In this document: in pieces, positions 44,659 through 53,040 of the stretch
Numbering within the stretch: the first letter of the stretch is position 1
Layout: every line of letters starts with the position of its first letter
NCBI GenBank assembly: GCA_001725355.1
Contig: MEGD01000007.1
Location: 62,001-126,000, forward strand
Direction of reading: 5' to 3'
Length of the DNA: 64,000 bases
Origin: Novosphingobium sp. SCN 66-18
GTDB lineage: Bacteria > Pseudomonadota > Alphaproteobacteria > Sphingomonadales > Sphingomonadaceae
Made by a program: the position numbers and the translations under genes
The notes under the pieces: model-generated
The model's database searches: none
Told to the model about the DNA's origin: nothing
Seen by the model: the letters and a program-made list of their open reading frames with translations, nothing else

Positions 44659-44978
44659 GCGGATGGTCTATTTGGGCCATCCTGATGGGATGGCCCCGCC
44701 AAGGTTCTGACACCTTGGCTGAACGAGGGAGAGGGGCCCGGCCCATCTCCCTCTTTTCGTATCTCTCCTTCACCCGCCGATCGGTGGGACGCGACAAATT
44801 GGTCGGGCTGCGAGCATGGCTTTGCGTTCGATCAAGGCGGATTTGCGTCCAATGCGGTTCAGCATGCGCTGGGCTGAGGCCGGTCGTCACCGCAATGTCA
44901 CCGCGCGCCCTTAGGAATCCTGCGCGGGACTGAGGATCATGGCGTCCCGAACGGGACCGGGGATTTGGAGCGATACAC
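44659..44978 (+). other. 320-bp intergenic region between rpmA and the acetyltransferase
   Basis: The first third holds the rpmA terminator. The rest has no credible gene. A 14-bp dyad GTCCCGAACGGGAC at 44944-44957 lies about 21 nt before the acetyltransferase start and could be an operator or leader hairpin. The obgE gene often found downstream of rpmA is absent. Confidence 0.6.
44725..44757 (+). terminator. Rho-independent terminator of rplU-rpmA
   Basis: Outer stem GAGGGAGA (44725-44732) pairs with TCTCCCTC (44746-44753), enclosing a GGGGCC/GGCCC inner helix, and a T-run follows (44754-44757). Confidence 0.85.
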
Positions 44979-45548
44979 ATGTTTTACCGCAGCGAACGGC
45001 TGTTTCTGCGGCCCGCGTGGCCAGAAGACTGGAACGCGATTCACGCCGCGATCGACGACGAGGGCATCGTGCGCAATCTGGCGCGCGCGCCCTGGCCCTA
45101 TACCGAAAATGACGCGCGCTGGTTCGCCAGCCAGCCTCAGGACGAGCGTCTGCCGCATTTCCTCATCACGCGCCCCGGCGCCGAGGGCAGCGCGCTGATC
45201 GGCTCGATCGGGCTGAGCGAGATCGAGGGCGAGGCCAACATCGGCTATTGGATTGCGCGCGCGCATTGGGGGCAGGGCTATGCCACCGAGGCGGGGCGGG
45301 CGATGCTGGCGCTGGCGCGTGGGCTGGGCCACAAGCGTCTGGTTGGGCGGCATTTTCTCGACAATCCGGCCTCGGGGTTGGTGCTGCGGCGGCTGGGTTT
45401 CCGGCCCGTGGACGAACGCGGCGCGATTTTCAGCGCGGGGCGCGGGCAGGCTTGCCCGTCGGCCCGGTTCGAAATCGAGCTGCGCGCCGAGCATGACGAT
45501 CAGGATGATTCGCCCGATGGCGGTATGGAAGGGAGGCGCGCGGCCTGA
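44979..45548 (+). CDS. GNAT-family N-acetyltransferase (RimJ/RimL-like)
   Basis: 189 residues, GGAG 8 nt upstream. N-terminal SERLFLRPAWPEDWNAI, core strand EANIGYWIARAHWGQGYATEAGRAML-type acetyl-CoA loop (motif A near residues 85-112), and ASGLVLRRLGFRPV at the end. Relatives acetylate protein or small-molecule amino groups; substrate unknown. In many sphingomonads a gene of this type sits between rpmA and obgE. Confidence 0.88.
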   Translation: MFYRSERLFLRPAWPEDWNAIHAAIDDEGIVRNLARAPWPYTENDARWFASQPQDERLPHFLITRPGAEGSALIGSIGLSEIEGEANIGYWIARAHWGQGYATEAGRAMLALARGLGHKRLVGRHFLDNPASGLVLRRLGFRPVDERGAIFSAGRGQACPSARFEIELRAEHDDQDDSPDGGMEGRRAA

Positions 45549-45728
45549 AGCGTCTCTGCGCATAACAGGTCTATATGTCTGACATTACGCAAATTCGCTG
45601 ATGCGTGAATGAAAATTACAGCTTTAGCGGGTAAAATCTTTCGCTTCTTGCTTGACCACCTGCAAACCTTTATGGGTCTGCAATGTGGTTTTGCGAGCCT
45701 GCGGGCTTGTACTGTTTGGACATAAGAC

Positions 45729-46337
45729 ATGGGCCCGAAGAAGCGTCTCTCCCCCGAAGCCAGCCGCAATGCCGCGATGGAGGCAGCGCGCGATCTGCTT
45801 GTCGAGCAGGGGCCGCAGGGGGTGACGCTCAAAGCCGTGGCGGCGCGGGTGGGGCGCACCCATGCCAATCTGCTGCACCATTTCGGTTCGGCGGCCGAGC
45901 TGCAAAAGGCGCTGGCCGAGCATATGGCGGTGTCGATCTGCGCCTCGGTCGCGCGCGCCGTGCTGGCCCAGCGCGATGGCAGCGGCAGCGCGCGCGATGT
46001 GGTCGATCTGGCCTTTGACGCCTTTGAAAAGCAAGGCGGCGGGCAATTGGTCAGCTGGATGCGGCTGATCGGCAATGTCGATGCGCTCGACACCATCGTC
46101 CGCGCGATCCACGCCATCGTGGACGAGGTGCATGATGCGGGCGAGGTCTGCATGCGTCATGTGACGCAGACGCTGGTGCTGCTGGCGCTGGGCGATTCGC
46201 TGATCGGCGCGCCCTTGGCCGATTCGCTGGAAATCTCGCGCGATTCGAGCCGCGAGATGGCCGCCCGCCTGATCGAAACCGAGGCGGTGCGGCTGGGGCT
46301 GGTCCCGGCGGAGCGGGCGCTTACGCCTCTGGGCTAA
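45729..46337 (+). CDS. TetR-family transcriptional regulator
   Basis: 202 residues. The helix-turn-helix covers about residues 12-55 (AARDLLVEQGPQGVTLKAVA, then VGRTHANLLHHFGSAAELQ). The C-terminal helical domain has no recognisable ligand signature. Its 3' end overlaps the convergent ygfZ gene by 17 bp. The 180 bp upstream hold no gene, so it probably controls itself or a distant target. Confidence 0.9.
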   Translation: MGPKKRLSPEASRNAAMEAARDLLVEQGPQGVTLKAVAARVGRTHANLLHHFGSAAELQKALAEHMAVSICASVARAVLAQRDGSGSARDVVDLAFDAFEKQGGGQLVSWMRLIGNVDALDTIVRAIHAIVDEVHDAGEVCMRHVTQTLVLLALGDSLIGAPLADSLEISRDSSREMAARLIETEAVRLGLVPAERALTPLG

Positions 46338-47043
46338 GGTCTTCCTGCGCGAACCACGCGGGCGGGTTGGTAATGTCATCCACCCGCCAATGTTCGACCG
46401 ACAGGCCCAGCGCGGGATAATCCACCCTCTGTCGATCCGGGCGTGATTGCGCGGCGGGCACCACGACCACCCGACGATTGACCTTTTGCCGCCAGTTCAT
46501 GCGCGCGGTGTTCTCCTGCCCGACATAGCAGCCCTTGGTGAAGGATACGCCGTTTAGCTCCACCGCGTTGCATTCCAGCCAGAGCAGGTCGGCAATCTCG
46601 GCCCCTTCGACCACGCCCAAAGACAGGCGATGGGCCAGATAGGCCTCATCAACCGCCGCATCATCATCCGGCGCCAGCCAGCGATAGCCCAGTTCCGCAA
46701 GGCGCGGGTCGGGGGTGGCGCCATCTTGGGGCGTGGCGCTCCAATGCACGGCCAAAGCATCATCCCGCGCGATGGCGATGGCGCGGCGCAGGCGATACAT
46801 CGACAGGCGTTTGACCACCCCATCGGCCTGATCCGCCGCCACATCCAGCAGCAGGTCCGCCCCATCGGCCCATACGATGAAATCGGCGATCACCTTGCCC
46901 TGCGGCGTCAACAGCGCGGCATAGGTCGGCAGCGCGCCCAGCACGACATCCTGCGTCACCAACCCTTGCAGGAATTTGCGGACGTCCTCCTGCGGGTCGG
47001 TTGGCGAGAGGCGGATCACGGCGCGGGAGGCAAGCTTCGTCAT
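46321..47043 (-). CDS. ygfZ: Folate-binding Fe-S maintenance protein YgfZ (GcvT-like)
   Basis: 240 residues. The family signature is VSFTKGCYVGQENTARM with the conserved cysteine; QGLVTQDV lies near the N-terminus and the fold is GcvT-like. YgfZ/IBA57 proteins use tetrahydrofolate to help build or repair certain 4Fe-4S enzymes. The lower half of the gene converges on the TetR gene. Confidence 0.93.
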   Translation of the reverse strand: MTKLASRAVIRLSPTDPQEDVRKFLQGLVTQDVVLGALPTYAALLTPQGKVIADFIVWADGADLLLDVAADQADGVVKRLSMYRLRRAIAIARDDALAVHWSATPQDGATPDPRLAELGYRWLAPDDDAAVDEAYLAHRLSLGVVEGAEIADLLWLECNAVELNGVSFTKGCYVGQENTARMNWRQKVNRRVVVVPAAQSRPDRQRVDYPALGLSVEHWRVDDITNPPAWFAQEDLSPEA

Positions 47044-47100
47044 GGGGGATAGGTGGGGATGATAAAGGGAAAAGGGAAGGGGGTTTGTGCCGTTAATGGG

Positions 47101-47280
47101 TGCCTCCGGCGGGCAGAGGGCGGGGCCCTTTGCAACCCCGTTAATGGGATGGCGCCAAGGTTCGTAGCGGAGTGGGGGCGCCGCAGGCTTTAAAATTTAA
47201 AGGCCGCGTCCGACACCCCAAGCCGAACCCGAGGCGCAACGCATACATTCACGGGAGCGCGAGCGACGAGTCCCTCGCAT
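47101..47280. repeat. Modular intergenic repeat, copy E (P-half centre-Q)
   Basis: Module P begins TGCCTCCGGCGGGCAGAGGG (one change from the others). Only the right arm of the centre is kept (GCGCCGCAGGCTTTAAAATTT). Module Q (CGCGTCCGACAC, GCCGAACCCGAGGCGCAACGC, GGGAGCGCGAG) ends in a decayed palindrome. The region lies between ygfZ and pyrC, which diverge. Confidence 0.85.
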
Positions 47281-47323
47281 CTAAACCTTCATCTTCCCGG
47301 CAACCTGTGGCAAAGCGCAACGC

Positions 47324-48646
47324 ATGACCCAAGCGATAGACCTTGTCCTCACCGGTGGCACTGTCCACACTCCCTCTGGCCCCGCACAGGTTGATGTGGC
47401 CGTCCGCGATGGCAAAATCATCGGTATAGGCAGTTTTCCCGATGCGGCGCGGCGAATTGATTGCACCGGATTGGATGTTTTGCCCGGCGTGATCGATTCC
47501 CAGGTCCATTTCCGCGAGCCGGGGCTGGAGTATAAGGAAGATCTGGAAAGCGGCAGCCGCTGTGCGGTGATGGGCGGGATCACCGCCGTGTTTGAAATGC
47601 CCAACACCAATCCGAACACCGATTCGGTGATGCGCGTCCATGACAAGCTGGAGCGCGCCCACCATCGCATGTGGTGCGATCATGCGTTCTATGTCGGCGC
47701 AACGGCCGCCAACGCGCCGGATCTGGCCGAGCTCGAGCGCATTCCCGGCACGGCGGGCGTCAAGATCTTCATGGGCGCTTCCACCGGCAGCCTGCTGGTC
47801 GCGCATGACGAGGAATTGGCCCGCGTGCTGGCCCATGGCACGCGCCGTGTGGCGATCCATGCCGAGGACGAGGATCGCATGAACGCGCGCAAGGATCTGC
47901 GCGTTGAGGGTGATCCGTCGAGCCATCCGGTATGGCGCGATGATGAAAGCGCGCTGCTGGCGACCAAGCGTATCCTCAAGCTGGCCCGCGCGGCGCGGCG
48001 GCCGATCCACATTCTGCATGTGACCACGCCTGCCGAACTCGAACTCATCAGCCAGCACCGTGATATCGCCTCCTGCGAGGTCACGCCTCAGCACCTGACC
48101 CTGCGCGGCGAGGAAGCCTATCCGCGCCTTGGCACCTATGCCCAGATGAACCCGCCGATCCGCAGCGGCGAGCATGTTGATGGCCTGTGGCACTGGCTGC
48201 AACAGGGCGTGCCCGATGTGATCGGCTCCGACCACGCGCCCCACACGATCGAGGAAAAGGCCAAGCCCTATCCGGCCTCGCCCAGCGGCATGCCCGGCGT
48301 GCAGACGCTGCTGCCGCTGATGCTCGACCATGTGTTGAACGGGCGGATGACGCTGGCGCGTCTGATCGACATGACCAGCGCGGGCGTGCAGCGCATCTTT
48401 GGCCTGCAATCCAAGGGCCGCATCGCGGTGGGCTATGACGCCGACTTTACGGTGGTGGACCTCAAGGGGCAGTTCACCGTCACCGAGGACTGGCTGCAGA
48501 GCCGCTGCGGCTGGTCGCCCTATACCGGCATGGAGCTGAAGGGGCGCGTCCTTGGCACGATTATCCGCGGGCATCAGGTGATGTGGGAGGCCCAACTGGC
48601 CAACAGCGCGGTGGGTGAGCCGTTGAAATTTGCGGGGGCGTTGTAA
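47324..48646 (+). CDS. pyrC: Dihydroorotase (type I)
   Basis: 440 residues. Metal site: PGVIDSQVHFREPGLEYKED, GGITAVFEMPNTNP, the (carboxylated) lysine region GVKIFMGASTGSL, HAEDED, HVTTPAELEL and the aspartate loop IGSDHAPHTIEEK. It closes carbamoyl aspartate to dihydroorotate in pyrimidine synthesis, two steps before pyrE of this window. Allantoinase is a related alternative, but the HFREPG and SDHAPH pattern fits dihydroorotase better. Confidence 0.9.
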   Translation: MTQAIDLVLTGGTVHTPSGPAQVDVAVRDGKIIGIGSFPDAARRIDCTGLDVLPGVIDSQVHFREPGLEYKEDLESGSRCAVMGGITAVFEMPNTNPNTDSVMRVHDKLERAHHRMWCDHAFYVGATAANAPDLAELERIPGTAGVKIFMGASTGSLLVAHDEELARVLAHGTRRVAIHAEDEDRMNARKDLRVEGDPSSHPVWRDDESALLATKRILKLARAARRPIHILHVTTPAELELISQHRDIASCEVTPQHLTLRGEEAYPRLGTYAQMNPPIRSGEHVDGLWHWLQQGVPDVIGSDHAPHTIEEKAKPYPASPSGMPGVQTLLPLMLDHVLNGRMTLARLIDMTSAGVQRIFGLQSKGRIAVGYDADFTVVDLKGQFTVTEDWLQSRCGWSPYTGMELKGRVLGTIIRGHQVMWEAQLANSAVGEPLKFAGAL

Positions 48647-48672
48647 GCGGGGGTTTGGTTGGGGGCTTTGAA

Positions 48673-48844
48673 TGCCTCCGGCGGGCAAAGGGCGGGGGCT
48701 TGATGGTTGAATTTTAAAGCCTGCGGCGCCGGTCAGCGTAGGATCGCCGCGCCGCAGGCTTTAATCATATGTGGCGCGGCCAGCCAAGCGCCGCCGCCCT
48801 AATGGGATTGCAAAGGGACCGAGTCCCTTTGCCCGCCGGAGGCA
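48673..48844. repeat. Modular intergenic repeat, copy F (short P-centre-P')
   Basis: Left P is cut after the CAAAGGGCGGGGGC stretch. The centre AAAGCCTGCGGCGC...GCGCCGCAGGCTTTAA follows at 48716-48763, and a full reversed P ends in GCCCGCCGGAGGCA. The shortest copy. Confidence 0.88.
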
Positions 48845-48857
48845 TAAACCTCCTCGC

Positions 48858-49841
48858 TTAAACCACCTCATCCGAATGCAGCGCACACCCATGCCCGCCA
48901 TCGGTTTCGATCTGAATCGTGGCATGGCCGATGCCGAAATCATGCTCCAGATCATGGGCCAGACCATGCAGGAAGGCATCCCCCGGATGGCCGCCGGGCA
49001 TAATGATATGGGCGGTCATGGCGGTGTCGGTGGTGCTGATCGGCCAGACGTGGAGATCGTGGAGCGCGGCAATGCCGGGGCGCGCCAGCAGGAAGGCGCG
49101 CAGCTTTTCTTCATTCACCGAAGCGGGGACGGCGAGCAGGCCCATCTGCACGGACTCCTTCAGCATCGACCAACTGCCCAGCGCGATCATCAGCGTGATG
49201 ACGAGGCTGGTGACGGGGTCGATCCAGTTCCATGCGGTGAAATGGATGGCCAGACCCGCCAGCACCACGCCCGCTGAGACTGCCGCATCGGCCATCAGGT
49301 GCTGAAAGGCGGCGCGCAGGTTGAGGTCATCCTTGCTGCCGCGTGCAAAGAGCAGGGCCGAGAGGCCATTGACCGCGATCCCCGCCGCCGCCACCGCCAT
49401 CATCAGCCCCGCCGCCGCCGGTTCGGGCGAGGCGAATTTCTGCAACGTCTCGATCAGGATCGCCCCCAGCGCGACCCAGAGCAGCGCCGCATTGGCCAGA
49501 GCCGCCAGGATCGAGGCGCTTTTCATGCCATAGGTAAAGCGGCGCGAGGGCGCCCGCGCGGCCAGACGGCTTGCCCCCCAAGCCAGCAGAAGCGAGAGCA
49601 CATCGGACAGATTATGCCCGGCATCGGCCAGCAGGGCGGTCGAATGGCCGATGAAACCGGCGGCGGTTTCTATCAGGACAAACAGGACGTTGAGTGAGGT
49701 GGCCACGGCAAAGGCGCGGCCATGGGTGGCCCCGGCCCCGTGATGATGGTGATGGCCATGATGATGCCCATGGTGATCGTTGCCGCCATGCGATTCGCCA
49801 TGATCATGGTTATGATGATGGTGATTGTGGCCGATACCCAT
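48858..49841 (-). CDS. Cation diffusion facilitator, zinc-type exporter (CzcD/ZitB-like)
   Basis: 327 residues from ATG 49841 (GGGA upstream). A histidine-rich cytoplasmic N-terminus (HNHHHHNHDHGESHGG and more up to about residue 33) is followed by six membrane helices. The transport-site pairs are HSTALLADAGHNLSD in helix 2 and HLMADAAVSAG in helix 5. A cytoplasmic ferredoxin-like domain ends the protein. CDF proteins export Zn, Cd or Co in exchange for protons; the HxxxD sites favour zinc. It is divergent from the second TonB receptor. Confidence 0.92.
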   Translation of the reverse strand: MGIGHNHHHHNHDHGESHGGNDHHGHHHGHHHHHGAGATHGRAFAVATSLNVLFVLIETAAGFIGHSTALLADAGHNLSDVLSLLLAWGASRLAARAPSRRFTYGMKSASILAALANAALLWVALGAILIETLQKFASPEPAAAGLMMAVAAAGIAVNGLSALLFARGSKDDLNLRAAFQHLMADAAVSAGVVLAGLAIHFTAWNWIDPVTSLVITLMIALGSWSMLKESVQMGLLAVPASVNEEKLRAFLLARPGIAALHDLHVWPISTTDTAMTAHIIMPGGHPGDAFLHGLAHDLEHDFGIGHATIQIETDGGHGCALHSDEVV

Positions 49842-50028
49842 GGTTTTTCCCGATCTGCTGCGTTGCACAAATGTCGCACTGCGGCCCAATTCGCAACAGC
49901 GGAATTTTGGGCCAACATTTAAATTCCATATGAATTTCGTCAAGGTCGTAACAAAGTTACATCAATGTCAATTAGGCGAGAAACAATCTTGCCTTTTGCG
50001 GCATCAGCCTGTCGCGCGCGCCGTCCCG

Positions 50029-50044
50029 TGTCAAAATTGCGTCA
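50029..50044. promoter_or_regulatory. Candidate operator 1, TGTCAAAATTGCGTCA
   Basis: Read on the minus strand it is TGACGCAATTTTGACA and matches the site at 50135-50150 in 12 of 16 positions (TGACRCAAWWTTGWCA). Repeated sites 106 bp apart in one promoter region suggest a cooperative regulator. Regulator unknown. Confidence 0.4.
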
Positions 50045-50134
50045 CAAACCGCTGTTTAGAAGCCTCTCAAACATCGTTAGGTGTTTTGCATCCGAATGAT
50101 TTTCGTCGCTCGGACGGGGGCATTTCGGCGATTT

Positions 50135-50150
50135 TGACACAAAATTGTCA
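50135..50150. promoter_or_regulatory. Candidate operator 2, TGACACAAAATTGTCA
   Basis: A dyad (TGACA-N6-TGTCA) ends 16 bp before the TonB receptor ATG, where a bound protein would block the ribosome-site region or an elongating polymerase. It contains TTGACA, but no -10 lies at the right distance, so it is not read as a promoter. Confidence 0.45.
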
Positions 50151-50166
50151 TGCAGGGGCATTCAGC

Positions 50167-52698
50167 ATGCGCATTATTAAAAATTCGGCTCTGGCCGTCA
50201 GTTCATTCGCGATTGCAGCAGCGGTTGCATCGCCCGCTTTCGCTCAGTCGACCGGCGCGGTCGATTTCGAAAACACCATCGTTGTGACCGGCACCAAGGC
50301 CAAGGCGATCAATGGCGTTGATATTCCCGCCACGCCCAAGGCCAAGCAGGTTCTGGACCAGACCTTCATCTCCAAGAGCACGCCGGGCCAGTCGATCAAT
50401 GAAGTGATCAACATGGTGCCGGGCGTGTCGTTCTACAATGCCGACCCGTTCGGTTCGTCGGGCGGCGCGATGTTCATCCGCGGCTTCGACAATACCCGTA
50501 TTTCGCAGACCTTCGATGGTATGCCGCTCAACGATACCGGCAACTATGCGCTCTATTCGAACCAGCAGCTTGACGCCGAACTGATCGAGCAGGTCAATGT
50601 GAACCTGGGTTCGACCGACGTGGACAGCCCGACGGCCGCAGCTTCGGGTTCGACGGTCAATTATCGTTCGCGCGATCCGCTGGAAAAGGCGCAGGTGATG
50701 GCCGTGGGTTCGGCTGGTGACCTTAGCTTTAAGCGCGGTTTCATCTCGGTTGATACCGGCAACATCACCAATTCGGGCCTGAAGGCCTGGTTTGCCGCTT
50801 CGGTGGCCTCGAACCGCTTCCTGCCCAACACCGGCGGCCAGGTGGCCAAGCAGCAGCTCAACTTCAAGGTGAAGCAGCCGCTGGGCGACAATGGCGACTT
50901 CATCTCGGTTGCCGGTCACTTCAACTTCAACCGCAACAATTTTGCGCCTTCGATGTCGCTCTACACCCAAAATTCGGCGAGCCGTCCGGTCAACTCGTCG
51001 AGCAGCGGCCGCACGCCCTACAACTGGGACGAAGCGCAATACACGATCAACTGCGCCGACACGACCAGCTCGTCGGCTTCGAACACCGGCTATGGCGCGT
51101 TCGAATGCCGCTTCAATCCCTCGCGCACGGCCAACCTGCGCATGAACGGCCGCTTCACGCTGGCTGACAACCTGACGCTGACCGTTGACCCCAGCTTCCA
51201 ATACACCAAGGCCAATGGCGGCGGCGTGGGCAAGCTGAACGAAGCCTCAGGCCCCAACGGCATGGTCGGCCTCGTGGGCGGCAACTATTATTCGGGCCGC
51301 GATGTGAACGGCGACGGCGTGATCAGCAGCAGCATCCTGATGGGCAATGCCAGCGAAACCGAAACCAATCGCATCGGCTTGCTGACCTCGCTGCGTTGGA
51401 AGATCAACCCGACCAACACGCTGCGCATCGGCTATTCCTATGACCGCGGTCGCCACAAGCAGACCGGCGAAATCACCTTCCTGAATTCGCAGACCGGCTA
51501 TTATGCCACCTACTTCCCGATCGATCTGGCGATCACGGACAAGTATGGCAATGCGATCGAAAAGCGCAACCGGATGTCCTATGCGATCCTGCATCAGGTT
51601 TCGGGCGAATATAACGGCAAGTTCTTCGACGGTAAGCTCGATGTTCTGGCCGGTGTCCGTGCGCCTTTCTTCAAACGTAACCTGACCACGTTCTGCTTCG
51701 CCACCAACGGCACGGGCGGCTATGATTGCCCCAGCCCGCAGGATCGGGCCGCCTATGCCGTCGCGAACCCGACCTATGGCGCGCCCCAGCAGCGCAACTA
51801 CAACTATAACAAGGTTCTGCCCAACGTCGGCTTCACCGTCGCGCTGGCGCAGGGCGCTTCGCTCTATGCCAACTATTCGAAGGGCCTTCAGGTTCCCGGC
51901 ACGGACACGCTGTATAATGCGTTCTTCTATCCGGTGACCTCGTCCTACGGCAGCCCCAAGGCGGAAACCTCGGACAATTTCGACGTGGGTCTGCGTATGC
52001 GCGCGGGTCGTCTGAGCGCTTCGTTGGGCGCGTGGTACACGATGTTCTACGACAAGATCTCGCAGATCTATAACCAGGACACCCAGACCTCGCTCTACAC
52101 CAACCTGGGCAAGGTGGAGAAGTATGGCTTCGACGCCACGATGACCTGGAAGGTTGACGAACACTTCTCGATCTATGCTTTCGGCTCGTACAACAAGTCG
52201 CGCATTCTGGCCGACATTCTGGCGGGCAAGGGCGCGACGAACACGGTTGTCAACGGCAACACCATCCTGCGCAGCGATGGCACGAACACCTATTACACCA
52301 CCGCAGGCAAGCGCGAATCGGGCGTGCCGATCTATACGGCCGGTGCGCGCGTCGAAGCCAATTTCGACCCGTTCGATCTGGCCGTTTCGGTCAAGAACAA
52401 CGGCAAGCGCTATATCAACTCTGAAAACCTGCCGGTTTACAACAGCTCGAATGTTCAGGTGAACCCGGCCTCGCTGCCCGCCTACACCACTGTCGATCTG
52501 TCGGCCCGCATGAAGCTGGCGATCGCCGGCCTGAAGTCGGACAAGAGCTTCATCCAGCTCAACGTCACCAACCTGTTCAACCAATTCTACATCGGCGGCT
52601 TCACCAGCTCGTCGACGCCGATTGGTGCGACCACCATCCCGACCGTCTATCTGGCGACCCCGCGCACCGTCGTGGGTACGCTCAGCGTGGCGTTCTAA
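50167..52698 (+). CDS. TonB-dependent outer-membrane receptor, ligand unknown
   Basis: 843 residues from ATG 50167 (AGGGG 8 nt upstream). A signal peptide (cleavage near SPAFAQ), TonB box ENTIVVTGTK and plug domain with MFIRGFDNTRISQTFDGMPLND are present. A large barrel ends in SVAF with the terminal phenylalanine. An EF-hand-like loop DVNGDGVIS near residue 380 may bind calcium, and four cysteines in two pairs (NCAD...FECR; FCFA...YDCP) sit in extracellular loops. The divergent CDF zinc exporter hints at metal or metallophore uptake, but the link is only positional. A strong terminator follows. Confidence 0.92.
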   Translation: MRIIKNSALAVSSFAIAAAVASPAFAQSTGAVDFENTIVVTGTKAKAINGVDIPATPKAKQVLDQTFISKSTPGQSINEVINMVPGVSFYNADPFGSSGGAMFIRGFDNTRISQTFDGMPLNDTGNYALYSNQQLDAELIEQVNVNLGSTDVDSPTAAASGSTVNYRSRDPLEKAQVMAVGSAGDLSFKRGFISVDTGNITNSGLKAWFAASVASNRFLPNTGGQVAKQQLNFKVKQPLGDNGDFISVAGHFNFNRNNFAPSMSLYTQNSASRPVNSSSSGRTPYNWDEAQYTINCADTTSSSASNTGYGAFECRFNPSRTANLRMNGRFTLADNLTLTVDPSFQYTKANGGGVGKLNEASGPNGMVGLVGGNYYSGRDVNGDGVISSSILMGNASETETNRIGLLTSLRWKINPTNTLRIGYSYDRGRHKQTGEITFLNSQTGYYATYFPIDLAITDKYGNAIEKRNRMSYAILHQVSGEYNGKFFDGKLDVLAGVRAPFFKRNLTTFCFATNGTGGYDCPSPQDRAAYAVANPTYGAPQQRNYNYNKVLPNVGFTVALAQGASLYANYSKGLQVPGTDTLYNAFFYPVTSSYGSPKAETSDNFDVGLRMRAGRLSASLGAWYTMFYDKISQIYNQDTQTSLYTNLGKVEKYGFDATMTWKVDEHFSIYAFGSYNKSRILADILAGKGATNTVVNGNTILRSDGTNTYYTTAGKRESGVPIYTAGARVEANFDPFDLAVSVKNNGKRYINSENLPVYNSSNVQVNPASLPAYTTVDLSARMKLAIAGLKSDKSFIQLNVTNLFNQFYIGGFTSSSTPIGATTIPTVYLATPRTVVGTLSVAF

Positions 52699-52724
52699 GC
52701 CTTAACCGGCCTTGGAAAACGGAG

Positions 52725-52753
52725 AGGGCGCTCCCGCGTGGGGCGCCCTTTTT
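52725..52753 (+). terminator. Rho-independent terminator of the second TonB receptor
   Basis: Stem AGGGCGC (52725-52731) pairs with GCGCCCT (52743-52749), followed by a T5 run at 52749-52753, 27 bp after the stop. Confidence 0.85.
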
Positions 52754-52772
52754 GTTTGGGGTATGGGTTTTA

Positions 52773-53012
52773 TGCCTCCGGCGGGCAAAGGGACTTGTCC
52801 CTTTGCAATCCCATGAACGGGGTGGCGCGCTGTTCATGGCTAAGTGTGTAGGGGAGGGGAAGTTTGAAAGCCTGCGGCGCGGCAAACGAGAGCTGGCCAG
52901 CGCCGCAGGCTTTAATATACCAATGCTGCGCTCATCAACTTTGGCCGAACCGGACCCGCAACGCCGACAGTAATGGGATTGCAAAGGGCCCGGCCTTTGC
53001 CCGCCGGAGGCA
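52773..53012. repeat. Modular intergenic repeat, copy G (P-centre-Q/P' chimera)
   Basis: Module P and the centre (AAAGCCTGCGGCGC...GCGCCGCAGGCTTTAAT, 52866-52915) are complete. The right end begins as Q (GGCCGAACC...CGCAACGCCGACAGTAATGGG) and then switches to reversed P (ATTGCAAAGGGCC...GCCCGCCGGAGGCA). The join lies at the TAATGGG shared by the modules, direct evidence of exchange between copies. Confidence 0.9.
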
Positions 53013-53040
53013 TCTCAACCTAAACGCCACCCCAAAAACC

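Larger units (their letters stand above)
49842..50166. promoter_or_regulatory. Divergent regulatory region, CDF exporter / TonB receptor
   Basis: These 325 bp are AT-rich for the window and full of dyads: AAATTC-N5-GAATTT at 49921-49937, GTAAC-AAA-GTTAC at 49948-49960, and two related 16-bp sites at 50029-50044 and 50135-50150 listed separately. No gene is visible. The density of dyads suggests tight control of one or both neighbours. Confidence 0.55.

Noticed and set aside
50134-50139. TTGACA as a -35 element for the second TonB receptor
   Set aside because: No -10-like hexamer lies 16-18 bp downstream before the start codon; the hexamer is better explained as half of the dyad.
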